Shown here: positions 48,138 to 61,900 of the stretch, in pieces
Numbering within the stretch: the first letter of the stretch is position 1
Layout: each line of letters begins with the position of its first letter
From: Clarkia xantiana subsp. parviflora
Lineage: Eukaryota; Streptophyta; Magnoliopsida; Myrtales; Onagraceae
NCBI GenBank assembly: GCA_036873135.1
Contig: JAPTYO010000001.1
Location: 310,001 to 374,000 of the forward strand
Direction of reading: 5' to 3'
Length of the DNA: 64,000 nucleotides
The notes under the pieces: model-generated
The model's input: only the letters and a program-made list of their open reading frames with translations
Told to the model about the DNA's origin: nothing
Database searches by the model: none
Program-made: the position numbers and the translations under genes

Positions 48138-48279
48138 AGTTGGTACGTACAATAAAAGGGACTAACGTCTTAAGAAGCTATCATGCAAACGGTGGGATTA
48201 ACACGACAAACCGCAAGGATCAAACGTGGCAACGCTTAAGGGAAATATTTCTCTAAGGCGTCAAAACGACAAGTGACTA
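48138..48279 (+). other. Conserved segment shared with element 1
   Basis: Aligns with 27616-27757 (AAAGTTGGTACGT, AAGAAGCTATC, GGAAATATTTCT). Non-coding. Confidence 0.7.
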
Positions 48280-49018
48280 TGCCTAAAGTTATTTGGCAAT
48301 CCCCGTCAACCAAAAAACCCGCCAAGAGGAAAAATTATGCATACCGACCAAAAAGCTTCTACACAAAGACACGGGGGCACTATGTCCAAACGGGGAATTC
48401 TACCTCAACTATCCACGGAAGTGAAAAATCGCCTAAGTTATGGACAAACGACGATAGTAACGGCAACCAATCAGCAATTACTCGACATACAAGCATCAAC
48501 AAGCAGTTCCATACGTCAACGACGAAAAATAACTCAAACGAACAACAATACGGCGACATTCGAAATCAAGTCGAAGCTATCCTGTAAAATCGAATTTCCA
48601 AATTACCTCAAAACGGGACGAAAAGTATCCCAATGGAATCCCCTCGTCGAGACGATTTCGGAAAGGTAAGGACCGCGACGAGCAGAGGCCGGGAAGGTGG
48701 CACGTGGGCTACACGCGCCGGCAAGGGTGAAACTCACGCAGTGGTGTGTGAGGGCGCGTCCGGCGTCTCCTGGAGATTCCGAAGGCGGCGCTGGAATCCT
48801 CGTGACAAACTGAGTCGAATGGTGGTGTCAATTTCTGAAAACAAGTCAAGGATCAAACTCGAAACTTTCGGGATGTGTCTACGCTCTACGACGGCGAAGA
48901 AATTATGAACACACAAACAATTCTGGGAAAAGATGAATGAATTACCTGCAAAGAAGATGGAATGATGAATTCCCAAGGTGCTGGAAGGATAATTGGGGAT
49001 GTGTGTATTTACATATCC
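48280..49018. other. Element 2-specific segment with a C+G-rich core
   Basis: About 740 bp with no counterpart in element 1, whose sequence jumps from about 27757 to the equivalent of 49019. The core (about 48660-48800) is C+G-rich, unlike its surroundings, with GGCACGTGGGC (G-box core CACGTG), GCGCGTCCGG and GGCGGCGCTGG. ORFs of 91-95 residues overlap on both strands (48633-48908 +, 48734-49021 -); I cannot support either. Being upstream of the antisense gene, it may hold that gene's promoter or first exon, or be captured host DNA. Confidence 0.5.
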
Positions 49019-49550
49019 CAAGAGATGCTTTGTTGATAAGGATTAAAGGATTAACTTATCTACACTCACGCCTAAACACCTACGGTATACTCCACCCTCT
49101 CTTCTAAATATCTACTCCTACGCATATCTTGATATTGCACGTATCAAACCCATCACTCTACGCGTATGTTGCCATCGCATGATTCGTGATTTGATAATCA
49201 CAAAGTCGTTTTAGAAGCATACGGTTTCTATTTCTTGCATTGCGTAATTACGATCTTGCCATGACCATTACTTATGCATGCATGTTGATAGAGGCATGTT
49301 CGCATGGTGTATTACCAATTGCTTATGTCTCCAACGATAACCGTATTTGCACGTTACGTATATACATTCCCTATTGTACTAACCGTGATGACAGGAAACA
49401 AAGTCATTCGGTCGGAAAATCAAAGGACGAACGAAATCAAGATGTTTACGTCCAACCAACGATCAAAACCGGAAGGTTAGCGTCAAACTCAAATTGGAAA
49501 CGTATCCTAACTTAAAAATAGAGTCAAGAAAGGTTCTAAACCGTTACTTG
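49019..49550 (+). other. Element 2 pre-3'-LTR region
   Basis: Non-coding sequence matching element 1 at about 27757-28281, including ATTGCACGTATCAAACC and CATTCGGTCGGAAAATC. No gene. Confidence 0.75.
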
Positions 49551-49563
49551 ACTCGGGGGCAAG
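49551..49563 (+). other. Polypurine-tract-like site, element 2
   Basis: ACTCGGGGGCAAG immediately before the 3' LTR, identical to the element 1 site. Confidence 0.8.
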
Positions 49564-50284
49564 GGATGGATATAGGTCCAATTCGGGTTCGTATTTACGT
49601 TTCGGGCCTCGTAAACACATCAAAATTACATCTCGGTTTGAAAACGTATCCCAAGGAGTCAAAACGGTCCGGAAACGCATTTACGCGCGTCCGGACCGGA
49701 CCTCCGGATTGCCCAAATTCGACGAGGTCCGGATTGCATTACGGGTATCGTGCGACTACCGTATCCGCGATTACCGTTACGTGTAGAGAAGTCAAGTTCG
49801 CGCATTACCAATATGGATGACGGTTACCGCATGCTCTTGAACCGTCATCAAACCGCTTTAAAACCGGGTCCGGTCCCAAGGAAGCCTATAAATAGGAGGT
49901 CTTGGCCACCCATTTTCACACATCCTCTCATTTGCCCAACTTTGGTATTTTGAGCTCTAACTTCTCTCTAGAAATATTCTCTCTCTAGAAATTATTCTTT
50001 TGCCCCTATAGTGACTTAAGCTTCGGAGAGGGCTCCGCTAGCACCACCCCCCTCTCTGTGCTAGCATTGGTCCTTCGTGCAGGAATCGTCGCCCAGACGT
50101 CCGTATTCGTGCACAGACCACCGCCTCCTGAGACACAACCGTACCGAGACACAGACCTTTACGGGAGACAACCGAACACTCGCAAGTGGCCCAACCTCTT
50201 CCCGACGAAGGGTTACAGCCTAAAAGCCTGCACATCCACGCGAACAGACGCGTCCTCACGACCTAGTTCATCCCGGACGCAACA
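49564..50284 (+). repeat. Element 2, 3' LTR (721 bp)
   Basis: It starts GGATGGATATAGGTCC, where the other three LTRs have TGATGG, so the terminal T is changed to G. It ends GACGCAACA. It differs from the 5' LTR by about 15 substitutions plus the U3 mini-repeat segment (49691-49743). TATAAATA is at 49887-49894 and the hairpin region at 50024-50065. Confidence 0.95.
49887..49894 (+). promoter_or_regulatory. LTR TATA box, element 2 3' LTR
   Basis: TATAAATA in conserved context; could drive read-out into satellite block 3. Confidence 0.7.
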
Positions 50285-50289
50285 AGTAT
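50285..50289. repeat. Target site duplication of element 2, right copy (AGTAT)
   Basis: Matches 39570-39574. Satellite resumes in phase with GATCGTATATTTCTAG. Confidence 0.95.
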
Positions 50290-52887
50290 GATCGTATATT
50301 TCTAGAATAAATGCGATAGCAATTGATTTCATCCAATTCAGAGATCCAAGAGTATTACCCTATTAATAAACGTTGATTTAGAGACATAAAGAAAAAGGGA
50401 TAAAGACGTTACTATGATCACGTACGTCTTGAATCAATGCAATAGCAACTGATTTTGTCCAATTCAGAGCTCCGAGTGAAGATATATAAATAAATAAAAA
50501 TTTGGTAAATCCCCATAGGCGGTAATACACTTTGAATAAACGGTGATTCTGAGACAGAACTAAAAAGGGATAAATACTTTATTATGATTATATATTTCTA
50601 GAATACATGCGATAACAACTGATTTCAATTCAGAGATCCAAGAGTATTACCCTATTAATAAACGTTGATTCAGAGACTAAAATAAAAAGGGATAAAGACT
50701 TTACAATGATCACGTACGACTTGAATCAATACAATAGCCACTGATTTTGTCCAATTCAGACCTCCGAGTGAAGATATATAGATAAATAAAAATTTGGTAA
50801 ATCCCCATAGGCGGTAATACACTTTGAATAAACGGTGATTCTGAGACCGAACTAAAAAGGGATAAATACTTTATTATGATCATATATTTCTAGAATAAAT
50901 GCGATAGCAACTGATTTCATCAAATTCAGAGATCCAAGAGTATTATCCTATTAATAAAAGTTGATTCAGAGACTGAAATAAAAAGGGATAAAGACTTTAC
51001 AATGATCACGTACGACTTGAATCAATACAATATCAACTGATTTTGTCCAATTCAGAGCTCCGAGTGAAGATATATAGATGAATAAAAATTTGGTAAATCT
51101 CCATAGACGGTAGTACCTTTGAATATACGGTGATTATGAGACCGAACTAAAAAGGGACAAATACTTTAGTATGATCATATATGTCTAGAATAAATGCGAT
51201 AACAATTGATTTCATAAAATTCAGAGATTCAAGAGTTTTAACATATGAATAAACGTTGATTTGAGACTGAACTAAAAAGGGATAAAGACTTTAGTATGAT
51301 CACGTACGTCTTGTTCAATGTAATATCAACTGATTTAGTACAATTCAGAGCTCCGAGTGAAAATATATAGATAAATAAAAATTTGGTAAATCCCCATAGG
51401 CGGTAATACACTTTGAATAAACGGTGATTCTGAGACCGAACTAAAAAGGGATAAGTACTTTAGTATGATCGCATATTTCTAGAATAAATGCGATAGCAAC
51501 TGATTTCATCCAATTCAGAGATCCAAGAGTATTAACCTATTAATAAACGTTGATTTAGAGACAGAAATAAAAAGGGATAAAGACTTTACTATGATCACGT
51601 ACGACTTGAATCAATACAATAGCAACTGATTTTTTCCAATTCAGACCTCCGAGTGTAGATATGTAGATAAATAAAAATTTGGTTAATCTCCATAGACGGT
51701 AGTACCTTTGAATATACAGTGATTACGAGACCAAACTAAAAAGGGATAAATACTTTAGTATGATCATATATGTCTAGAATAAATGCGATATCAATTGATT
51801 TAATACAATTCAGAGATCCAAGAGTTTTAACATATGAATAAACGTTGATTTGAGACTGAACTAAAAAGGGATAAAGACTTTAGTATGATCACCTACGTCT
51901 TGTTCAATGCAATATCAACTGATTTAGTACAATTTAGAGCTCCGAGTGAAAATATATAGAAAAATAGAAATTTGGTAAATCACCATAGGCGGTAATACAC
52001 TTTGAATAAACGGTGATTCTGAGACCGAACTAAAAAGGGATAAGTACTTTAGTATGATCGTATATTTATAGAAAAAATGCGATTGCAATTAATTTCATCC
52101 AACTCAGAGATCCAAGAGTATTACCCTATTAATAAACGTTGATTTAGAGACATAAATAAAAAGGGATAAAGACTTTACTATGATCACGTACGTCTTGAAT
52201 CAATGCAATAGCAACTGATTTTGTCCAATTCAGAGCTACGAGTGAAGATATATAAATAAATAAAAAATTAGTAAATCCCCATAGGCGGTAATACACTTTG
52301 AATAAACGGTGATTCTGAGACCGAACTAAAAAGGGATAAATACTTTATTATGATCATATATTTCTAAAATAAATGCGATAGCAACTGATTTCATCAAATT
52401 CAGAGATCCAAGAGTATTACCCTATTAATAAACGTTGATTCAGAGACTGAAATAAAAAGGGATAAAGCCTTTACAATGATCACGTACGACTTGAATCAAT
52501 ACAATAGCAACTGATTTTGTCCAATTCAGAGCTCCGAGTGAAGATATATAGATGAATAAAAATTTGGTAAATCTCCATAGACGGTAGTACCTTTGAATAT
52601 ACGGTGATTACGAGACCGAACTAAAAAGGGATAAATACTTTAGTATGATTGTATATGTCTAGAATAAATGCGATAGCAATTGATTACATACAATTCAGAG
52701 ATCCAAGAGTTTTAACATATGATTAAACGTTGATTTGAGACTGAACTAAAAAGGGATAAAGACTTTAGTATGATCACGTACGTCTTGTTCAATGCAATAT
52801 CAACTGATTTAGTACAATTCAGAGCTCCGAGTGAAAATATATAGTCAAATAAAAATTTGGTAAATCCCCATAGGCGGTAATACACTT

Positions 52888-53055
52888 TGAATAAACGGTG
52901 ATTCTGAGACCGAACTAAAAAGGGATAAAGACTTTAGTATGATCACGTACGTCTTGTTCAATGCAATATCAACTGATTTAGTACAATTCAGAGCTCCGAG
53001 TGAAAATATATAGATAAATAAAAATTTGGTAAATCCCCATAGGCGGTAATACACT
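52888..53055. repeat. A/B hybrid satellite half-unit (168 bp)
   Basis: It starts as an A half (AATAAACGGTGATTCTGAG) but switches after GAACTAAAAAGGGATAAA to B1 sequence (GACTTTAGTATGATCACG and CTTGTTCAATGC). It keeps the full B tail, so it is one half-unit instead of two. The switch lies in the segment A and B share. Confidence 0.85.
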
Positions 53056-56000
53056 TTGAATAAACGGTGATTCTGAGACCGAACTAAAAAGGGATAAGTA
53101 CTTTAGTATGATCGTATATTTCTAGAATAATTGCGATAGCAATTGATTTCATCCAATTCAGAGATCCAAGAGTATTACCCTATTAATAAACGTTGATTTA
53201 GAGACATAAATAAAAAGGGATAAAGACTTTACTATGATCACGTACGTCTTGAATCAATGCAATAGCAACTGATTTTGTCCAATTCAGAGCTCCGAGTGAA
53301 AATATATAAATAAATAAAAATAGGGTAAATCCCCATAGGCAGTAATACACTTTGAATAAACGGTGATTCTGAGACCGAACTAAAAAGGGATAAATACTTT
53401 ATTATGATCATATATTTCTAGAATAAATGCGATAACAACTGATTTCATCCAATTCAGAGATCCAAGAGTATTACCCTATTAATAAACGTTGATTCAGAGA
53501 CTGAAATAAAAAGGGATAAAGACTTTACAATGATCACGCACGACTTGAATCAATACAATAGCAACTGATTTTGTCCAATTCAGACCTCCGAGTGAAGATA
53601 TGTAGATAAATAAAAATTTGGTAAATCCCAATAGACGGTAGTACCTTTGAATAAACGGTGATTACAAGACCGAACTAAAAAGGGATAAATTCTTTAGTAT
53701 GATCATATATGTCTAGAATAAATGCGATTGCAATTGATTTCATCCAATTCAGAGATCCAAGAGTATTACCCTATTAATAAACGTTGATTTAGGGACAGAA
53801 ATAAAAAGGGAAAAAGACTTTACTATGATCACGTACGTCTTGAATCAATGCAATAGCAACTGATTTTGTCAAATTCAGAGCTCCGAGTAAAGATATATAG
53901 ATGAATAAAAATTTGGTAAATCTCCATAGACGGTAGTACCTTTGAATATACGGTGATTACGAGACCGAACTAAAAAGGGATAAGTACTTTAGTATGATCA
54001 TATATGTCTGGAATAAATGCAATAGCAATTGATTTCATACAATTCAGAGATCCAAGAGTTTTAACATATGAATAAACGTTGATTTGAGACTGAACTAAAA
54101 AGGGATAAAGACTTTAGTATGATCACGTACGTCTTGTTCAGTGTAATATCAACTGATTTAATACAATTCAGAGCTCCGAGTGAAAATATATAGATAAATA
54201 AAAATTTGGTAAATCCCCATAGGCGGTAATACACTTTGAATAAACGGTGATTCTGAGACCGAACTAAAAAGGGATAAGTACTTTAGTATGATCGTATATT
54301 TCTAGAATAAATGCGATAGCACTTGATTTCATCCAATTCAGAGATCCAAGAGTATTACCCTATTAATAAACGTTGATTTAGAGACTTAAATAAAAAGGGA
54401 TAAAGACTTTACTATGATCACGTACGTCTTGAATCAATGCAATAGCAACTGATTTTGTCCAATTCAGAGCTCCGAGTGAAAATATATACATAAATAAAAA
54501 TTTGGTAAATCCCCATAGGCGGTAATACACTTTGAATAAACGGTGATTCTGAGACCGAACTAAAAAGGGATAAATACTTTATTATGATCATATATTTCTA
54601 AAATAAATGCGATAGCAACTGATTTCATCCAATTCAGAGATCCAAGAGTATTACCCTATTAATAAACGTTGATTCAGAGACTGAACTAAAAAGGGATAAA
54701 GACTTTACAATGATCACGTACGACTTGAATCAATACAATAGCAACTGATTTTGTCCAATTCAGACCTCCGAGTGAAGATATGTAGATAAATAAAAATTTG
54801 GTAAATCCCAATAGACGGTAGTACCTTTGAATAAACGGTGATTATGAGACCGAACTAAAAAGGGATAAATTCTTTAGTATGATCATATATGTCTAGAATA
54901 AATGCGATTGCAACTGATTTCATCCAATTCAGAGATCCAAGAGTATTACCCTATTAATAAACGTTGATTTAGAGACAGAAATAAAAAGGGATAAAGACTT
55001 TACAATGATCACGTACGACTTGAATCAATACAATAGCAACTGATTTTGTCCAATTCAGACCTCCGAGTGAAGATATGTAGATAAATAAAAATTTGGTAAA
55101 TCCCAATAGACGGTAGTACCTTTGAATAAACGGTGATTACGGGACCGAACTAAAAAGGGATAGATTCTTTAGTATGATCATATATGTCTAGAATAAATGC
55201 GATTTCAATTGATTTCATCCAATTCAGAGATCCAAGAGTATTACCTTATTAATAAACGTTGATTTAGAGACATAAATAAAAGGGATAAAGACTTTACTAT
55301 GATCACGTACGTCTTGAATCAATGCAATAGCAACTGATTTTGTCTAATTCAGAGCTACGAGTGAAGATATATAGATAAATAAAAATTTAGTAAATCCCCA
55401 TAGGCGGTCATACACTTTGAATAAACGGTGATTCTGAGACCCAACTAAAAAGGGATAAATACTTTATTATGATCATATATTTCTAGAAAAAATGCGATAG
55501 CAACTGATTTCATCAAATTCAGAGATCCAAGAGTATTATCCTATTAATAAACGTTGATTCAGAGACTGAAATAAAAAGGGATAAAGACTTTATAATGATC
55601 ACGTACGACTTGAATCAATACAATAGCAACTGATTTTGTCCAATTCAGACCTCCGAGTGAAGATATGTAGATAAAAAAAATTTGGTAAATCCCAATAGAC
55701 GGTAGTACCTTTGAATAAACGGTGATTACGGGACCGAACTAAAAAGGGATAAATTCTTTAGTATGATCATATATGTCTAGAATAAATGCGATTTCAATTG
55801 ATTTCATCCAATTCAGAGATCCAAGAGTATTACCCTATTAATAAACGTTGATTTAGAGACAGAAATAAAAAGGGAAAAGACTTTACTATGATCACGTACG
55901 TCTTGAATCAATGCAATAGCAACTGATTTTTTCCAATTCAGAGCTCCGAGTGAAGATATATAGATGAATAAAAATTTGGTAAATCTCCATAGACGGTAGT

Positions 56001-58946
56001 ACCTTTGAATATACGGTGATTACGAGACCGAACTAAAAAGGGATAAATACTTTAGTATGATCATATATGTCTAGAATAAATGCGATAGCAATTGATTTCA
56101 TACAATTCAGAGATCCAAAAGTTTAACATATGAATAAACGTTGATTTGAGACTGAACTAAAAAGGGATAAAGACTTTAGTATGATCACGTACGTCTTGTT
56201 CAATGCAATATCAACTGATTTAGTACAATTCAGAGCTCCGAGTGAAAATATATAGATAAATAAAAATTTGGTAAATCCCCATAGGCGGTAATACACTTTG
56301 AATAAACGGTGATGAGACCGAACTAAAAAGGGATAAGTACTTTAGTATGATCGTATATTTCTAGAATAAATGCGATAGCAATTGATTTCATCCAATTCAG
56401 AGATCCAAGAGTATTACCCTATTAATAAACGTTGATTTAGAGACATAAATAAAAAGGGATAAAGACTTTACTATGATCACGTACGTCTTGAATCAATGCA
56501 ATAGCAACTGATTTTGTCCAATTCAGAGCTCCGAGTGAAAATATATAAATAAATAAAAATTGGTAAATCCCCATAGGCGGTAATACACTTTGAATAAACG
56601 GTGATTCTGAGACCGAACTAAAAAGGGATAAATACTTTATTATGATCATATATTTCTAGAATAAATGCGATAGCAACTGATTTCATCAAATTCAGAGATC
56701 CAAGAGTATTACCCTATTAATAAACGTTGATTTAGAGACAGAAATAAAAAGGGATAAAGACTTTACAATGATCACGTACGTCTTGAATCAATACAATAGC
56801 AACTGATTTTGTCCAATTCAGACCTCCGAGTGAAGATATGTAGATAAATAAAAATTTGGTAAATCCCAATAGACGGTAGTACCTTTGAATAAACGGTGAT
56901 TACGGACCGAACTAAAAACGGATAAATTCTTTAGTATGATCATATATGTCTAGAATAAATGCGATAGCAATTGATTTCATCCAATTCAGAGATCCAAGAG
57001 TATTACCCTATTAATAAACGTTGATTTAGAGACATAAATAAAAAGGGATAAAGACTTTACTATGATCACGTACGTCTTGAATCAATGCAATAGCAACTGA
57101 TTTTGTCCAATTCAGAGCTACGAGTGAAGATATATAGATAAATAAAAATTTGGTAAATCCCCATAGGCGGTCATACACTTTGAATAAACGGTGATTCTGA
57201 GACCCAACTAAAAAGGGATAAATACTTTATTATGATCATATATTTCTAGAATAAATGCGATAGCAACTGATTTCATCAAATTCAGAGATCCAAGAGTATT
57301 ACCCTATTAATAAACGTTGATTCAGAGACTGAAATAAAAAGGGATAAAGACTTTATAATGATCACGTACGACTTGAATCAATACAATAGCAACTGATTTT
57401 GTCCAATTCAGACCTCCGAGTGAAGATATGTAGATAAATAAAAATTTGGTAAATCCCAATAGACGGTAGTACCTTTGAATAAACGGTGATTACGAGACCG
57501 AACTAAAAAGGGATAAATTCTTTAGTATGATCATATATGTCTAGAATAAATGCGATTGCAATTGATTTCATCCAATTCAGAGATCCAAGAGTATTACCCT
57601 ATTAATAAACGTTGATTTAGAGACAGAAATAAAAAGGGGAAAAGACTTTACTATGATCACGTACGTCTTGAATCAATGCAATAGCAACTGATTTTGTCCA
57701 ATTCAGAGCTCCGAGTGAAGATATATAGATGAATAAAAATTTGGTAAATCTCCATAGACGGTAGTACCTTTGAATATACGGTGATTACGAGACCGAACTA
57801 AAAAGGGATAAATACTTTAGTATGATCATATATGTCTAGAATAAATGCGATAGCAATTGATTTCATACAATTCAGAGATCCAAGATTTTAACATATGAAT
57901 AAACGTTGATTTGAGACTGAACTAAAAAGGGATAAAGACTTTAGTATGATCACGTACGTCTTGTTCAATGCAATATCAACTGATTTAGTACAATTCAGAG
58001 CTCCGAGTGAAAATATATAGATAAATAAAAATTTGGTAAATCCCCATAGGCGGTAATACACTTTGAATAAACGGTGATTCTGAGACCGAACTAAAAAGGG
58101 ATAAGTACTTTAGTATGATCGTATATTTCTAGAATAAATGCGATAGCAATTGATTTCATCCAATTCAGAGATCCAAGAGTATTACCCTATTAATAAACGT
58201 TGATTTAGAGACATAAATAAAAAGGGATAAAGACTTTACTATGATCACGTACGTCTTGAATCAATGCAATAGCAACTGATTTTGTCCAATTCAGAGCTCC
58301 GAGTGAAAATATATAAATAAATAAAAATTGGTAAATCCCCATAGGCGGTAATACACTTTGAATAAACGGTGATTCTGAGACCGAACTAAAAAGGGATAAA
58401 TACTTTATTATGATCATATATTTCTAGAATAAATGCGATAGCAACTGATTTCATCCAATTCAGAGATCCAAGAGTATTACCCTATTAATAAACGTTGATT
58501 CAGAGACTGAAATAAAAAGGGATAAAGACTTTACAATGATCACGTACGACTTGAATCAATACAATAGCAACTGATTTTGTCCAATTCAGACCTCCGAGTG
58601 AAGATATGTAGATAAATAAAAATTTGGTAAATCCCAATAGACGGTAGTACTTTTGAATAAACGGTGATTACAAGACCGAACTAAAAAGGGATAAATTCTT
58701 TAGTATGATCATATATGTCTAGAATAAATGCGATTGCAATTGATTTCATCCAATTCAGAGATCCAAGAGTATTACCCTATTAATAAACGTTGATTTAGAG
58801 ACAAAAATAAAAAGGGAAAAAGACTTTACTATGATCACGTACGTCTTGAATCAATGCAATAGCAACTGATTTTGTCAAATTCAGAGCTCCGAGTGAAGAT
58901 ATATAGATGAATAAAAATTTGGTAAATCTCCATAGACGGTAGTACC

Positions 58947-61900
58947 TTTGAATATACGGTGATTACGAGACCGAACTAAAAAGGGATAAATACTTTAGTA
59001 TGATCATATATGTCTAGAATAAATGCAATAGCAATTGATTTCATACAATTCAGAGATCCAAGAGTTTTAACATATGAATAAACGTTGATTTGAGACTGAA
59101 CTAAAAAGGGATAAAGACTTTAGTATGATCACGTACGTCTTGTTCAGTGTAATATCAACTGATTTAGTACAATTCAGAGCTCCGAGTGAAAATATATAGA
59201 TAAATAAAAATTTGGTAAATCCCCATAGGCGGTAATACACTTTGAATAAACGGTGATTCTGAGACCGAACTAAAAAGGGATAAGTACTTTAGTATGATCG
59301 TATATTTCTAGAATAAATGCGATAGCAATTGATTTCATCCAATTCAGAGATCCAAGAGTATTACCCTATTAATAAACGTTGATTTAGAGACATAAATAAA
59401 AAGGGATAAAGACTTTACTATGATCACGTACGTCTTGAATCAATGCAATAGCAACTGATTTTGTCCAATTCAGAGCTCCGAGTGAAAATATATAAATAAA
59501 TAAAAATTTGGTAAATCCCCATAGGCGGTAATACACTTTGAATAAACGGTGATTCTGAGACCGAACTAAAAAGGGATAAGTACTTTAGTATGATCGTATA
59601 TTTCTAGAATAAATGCGATAGCAATTGATTTCATCCAATTCAGAGATCCAAGAGTATTACCCTATTAATAAACGTTGATTTAGAGACATAAATAAAAAGG
59701 GATAAAGACTTTACTATGATCACGTACGTCTTGAATCAATGCAATAGCAACTGATTTTGTCCAATTCAGAGCTACGAGTGAAGATATATAGATAAATAAA
59801 AATTTGGTAAATCCCCATAGGCGGTAATACACTTTGAATAAACGGTGATTCTGAGACCGAACTAAAAAGGGATAAATACTTTATTATGATCATATATTTC
59901 TAGAATAAATGCGATAGCAACTGATTTCATCAAATTCAGAGATCCAAGAGTATTACCCTATTAATAAACGTTGATTCAGAGACTGAAATAAAAAGGGATA
60001 AAGACTTTATAATGATCACGTACGACTTGAATCAATACAATAGCAACTGATTTTGTCCAATTCAGACCTCCGAGTGAAGATATGTAGATAAAAAAAAATT
60101 TGGTAAATCCCAATAGACGGTAGTACCTTTGAATAAACGGTGATTACAAGACCGAACTAAAAGGGATAAATTCTTTAGTATGATCATATATGTCTAGAAT
60201 AAATGCGATTGCAATTGATTTCATCCAATTCAGAGATCCAAGAGTATTACCCTATTAATAAACGTTGATTTATAGACATAAATAAAAAGGGAAAAAGACT
60301 TTACTATGATCACGTACGTCTTGAATCAATGCAATAGCAACTGATTTTGTCAAATTCAGAGCTCCGAGTGAAGATATATAGATGAATAAAAATTTGGTAA
60401 ATCTCCATAGACGGTAGTACCTTTGAATATACGGTGATTACGAGACCGAACTAAAAAGGGATAAATACTTTAGTATGATCATATATGTCTAGAATAAATG
60501 CAATAGCAATTGATTTCATACAATTCAGAGATCCAAGAGTTTTAACATATGTATAAACGTTGATTTGAGACTGAACTAAAAAGGGATAAAGACTTTAGTA
60601 TGATCACGTACGTCTTGTTCAGTGTAATATCAACTGATTTAGTACAATTCAGAGCTCCGAGTGAAAATATATAGATAAATAAAAATTTGGTAAATCCCCA
60701 TAGGCGGTAATACACTTTGAATAAACGGTGATTCTGAGACCGAACTAAAAAGGGATAAGTACTTTAGTATGATCGTATATTTCTAGAATAAATGCGATAG
60801 CAATTGATTTCATCCAATTCAGAGATCCAAGAGTATTACCCTATTAATAAACGTTGATTTAGAGACATAAATAAAAAGGGATAAAGACTTTACTATGATC
60901 ACGTACGTCTTGAATCAATGCAATAGCAACTGATTTTGTCCAATTCAGAGCTCCGAGTGAAAATATATAAATAAATAAAAATTTGGTAAATCCCCATAGG
61001 CGGTAATACACTTTGAATAAACGGTGATTCTGAGACCGAACTAAAAAGGGATAAGTACTTTAGTATGATCGTATATTTCTAGAATAAATGCGATAGCAAT
61101 TGATTTCATCCAATTCAAAGATCCAAGAGTATTACCCTATTAATAAACGTTGATTTAGAGACATAAATAAAAAGGGATAAAGACTTTACTATGATCACGT
61201 ACGTCTTGAATCAATGCAATAGCAACTGATTTTGTCCAATTCAGAGCTACGAGTGAAGATATATAGATAAATAAAATTTTGGTAAATCCCCATAGGCGGT
61301 AATACACTTTGAATAAACGGTGATTCTGAGACCCAACTAAAAAGGGATAAATACTTTATTATGATCATATATTTCTAGAATAAATGCGATAGCAACTGAT
61401 TTCATCAAATTCAGAGATCCAAGAGTATTACCCTATTAATAAACGTTGATTCAGAGACTGAAATAAAAAGGGATAAAGACTTTATAATGATCACGTACGA
61501 CTTGAATCAATACAATAGCAACTGATTTTGTCCAATTCAGACCTCCGAGTGAAGATATGTAGATAAATAAAAATTTGGTAAATCCCAATAGACGGTAGTA
61601 CCTTTGAATAAACGGTGATTACAAGACCGAACTAAAAGGGATAAATTCTTTAGTATGATCATATATGTCTAGAATAAATGCGATTGCAATTGATTTCATC
61701 CAATTCAGAGATCCAAGAGTATTACCCTATTAATAAACGTTGATTTAGAGACAGAAATAAAAAGGGAAAAAGACTTTACTATGATCACGTACGTCTTGAA
61801 TCAATGCAATAGCAACTGATTTTGTCAAATTCAGAGCTCCGAGTGAAGATATATAGATGAATAAAAATTTGGTAAATCTCCATAGACGGTAGTACCTTTG

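Larger units (their letters stand above)
39575..50284 (+). mobile_element. Element 2: Tat-like Ty3/gypsy retrotransposon (pol present, gag deleted)
   Basis: The element is 10710 bp with AGTAT target duplications, LTRs of 722 and 721 bp, PBS, PR-RT-RH-aRH-INT and a long 3' region with an antisense gene. The second, archaeal-type RNase H between RT and INT is diagnostic of the plant Tat lineage. Nearly all of gag is gone: the leader joins sequence just upstream of protease at about 40468. The pol frame has two TAA codons (41054, 42386) but no frameshift. LTRs differ at about 15 positions by eye. Inserted in satellite, same orientation as element 1. Confidence 0.97.

Noticed and set aside
47824..48165. 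Lys/Ser/Arg-rich ORFs over the 19-bp array
   Set aside because: Repeat translation in shifting frames; no start context and no conserved product.
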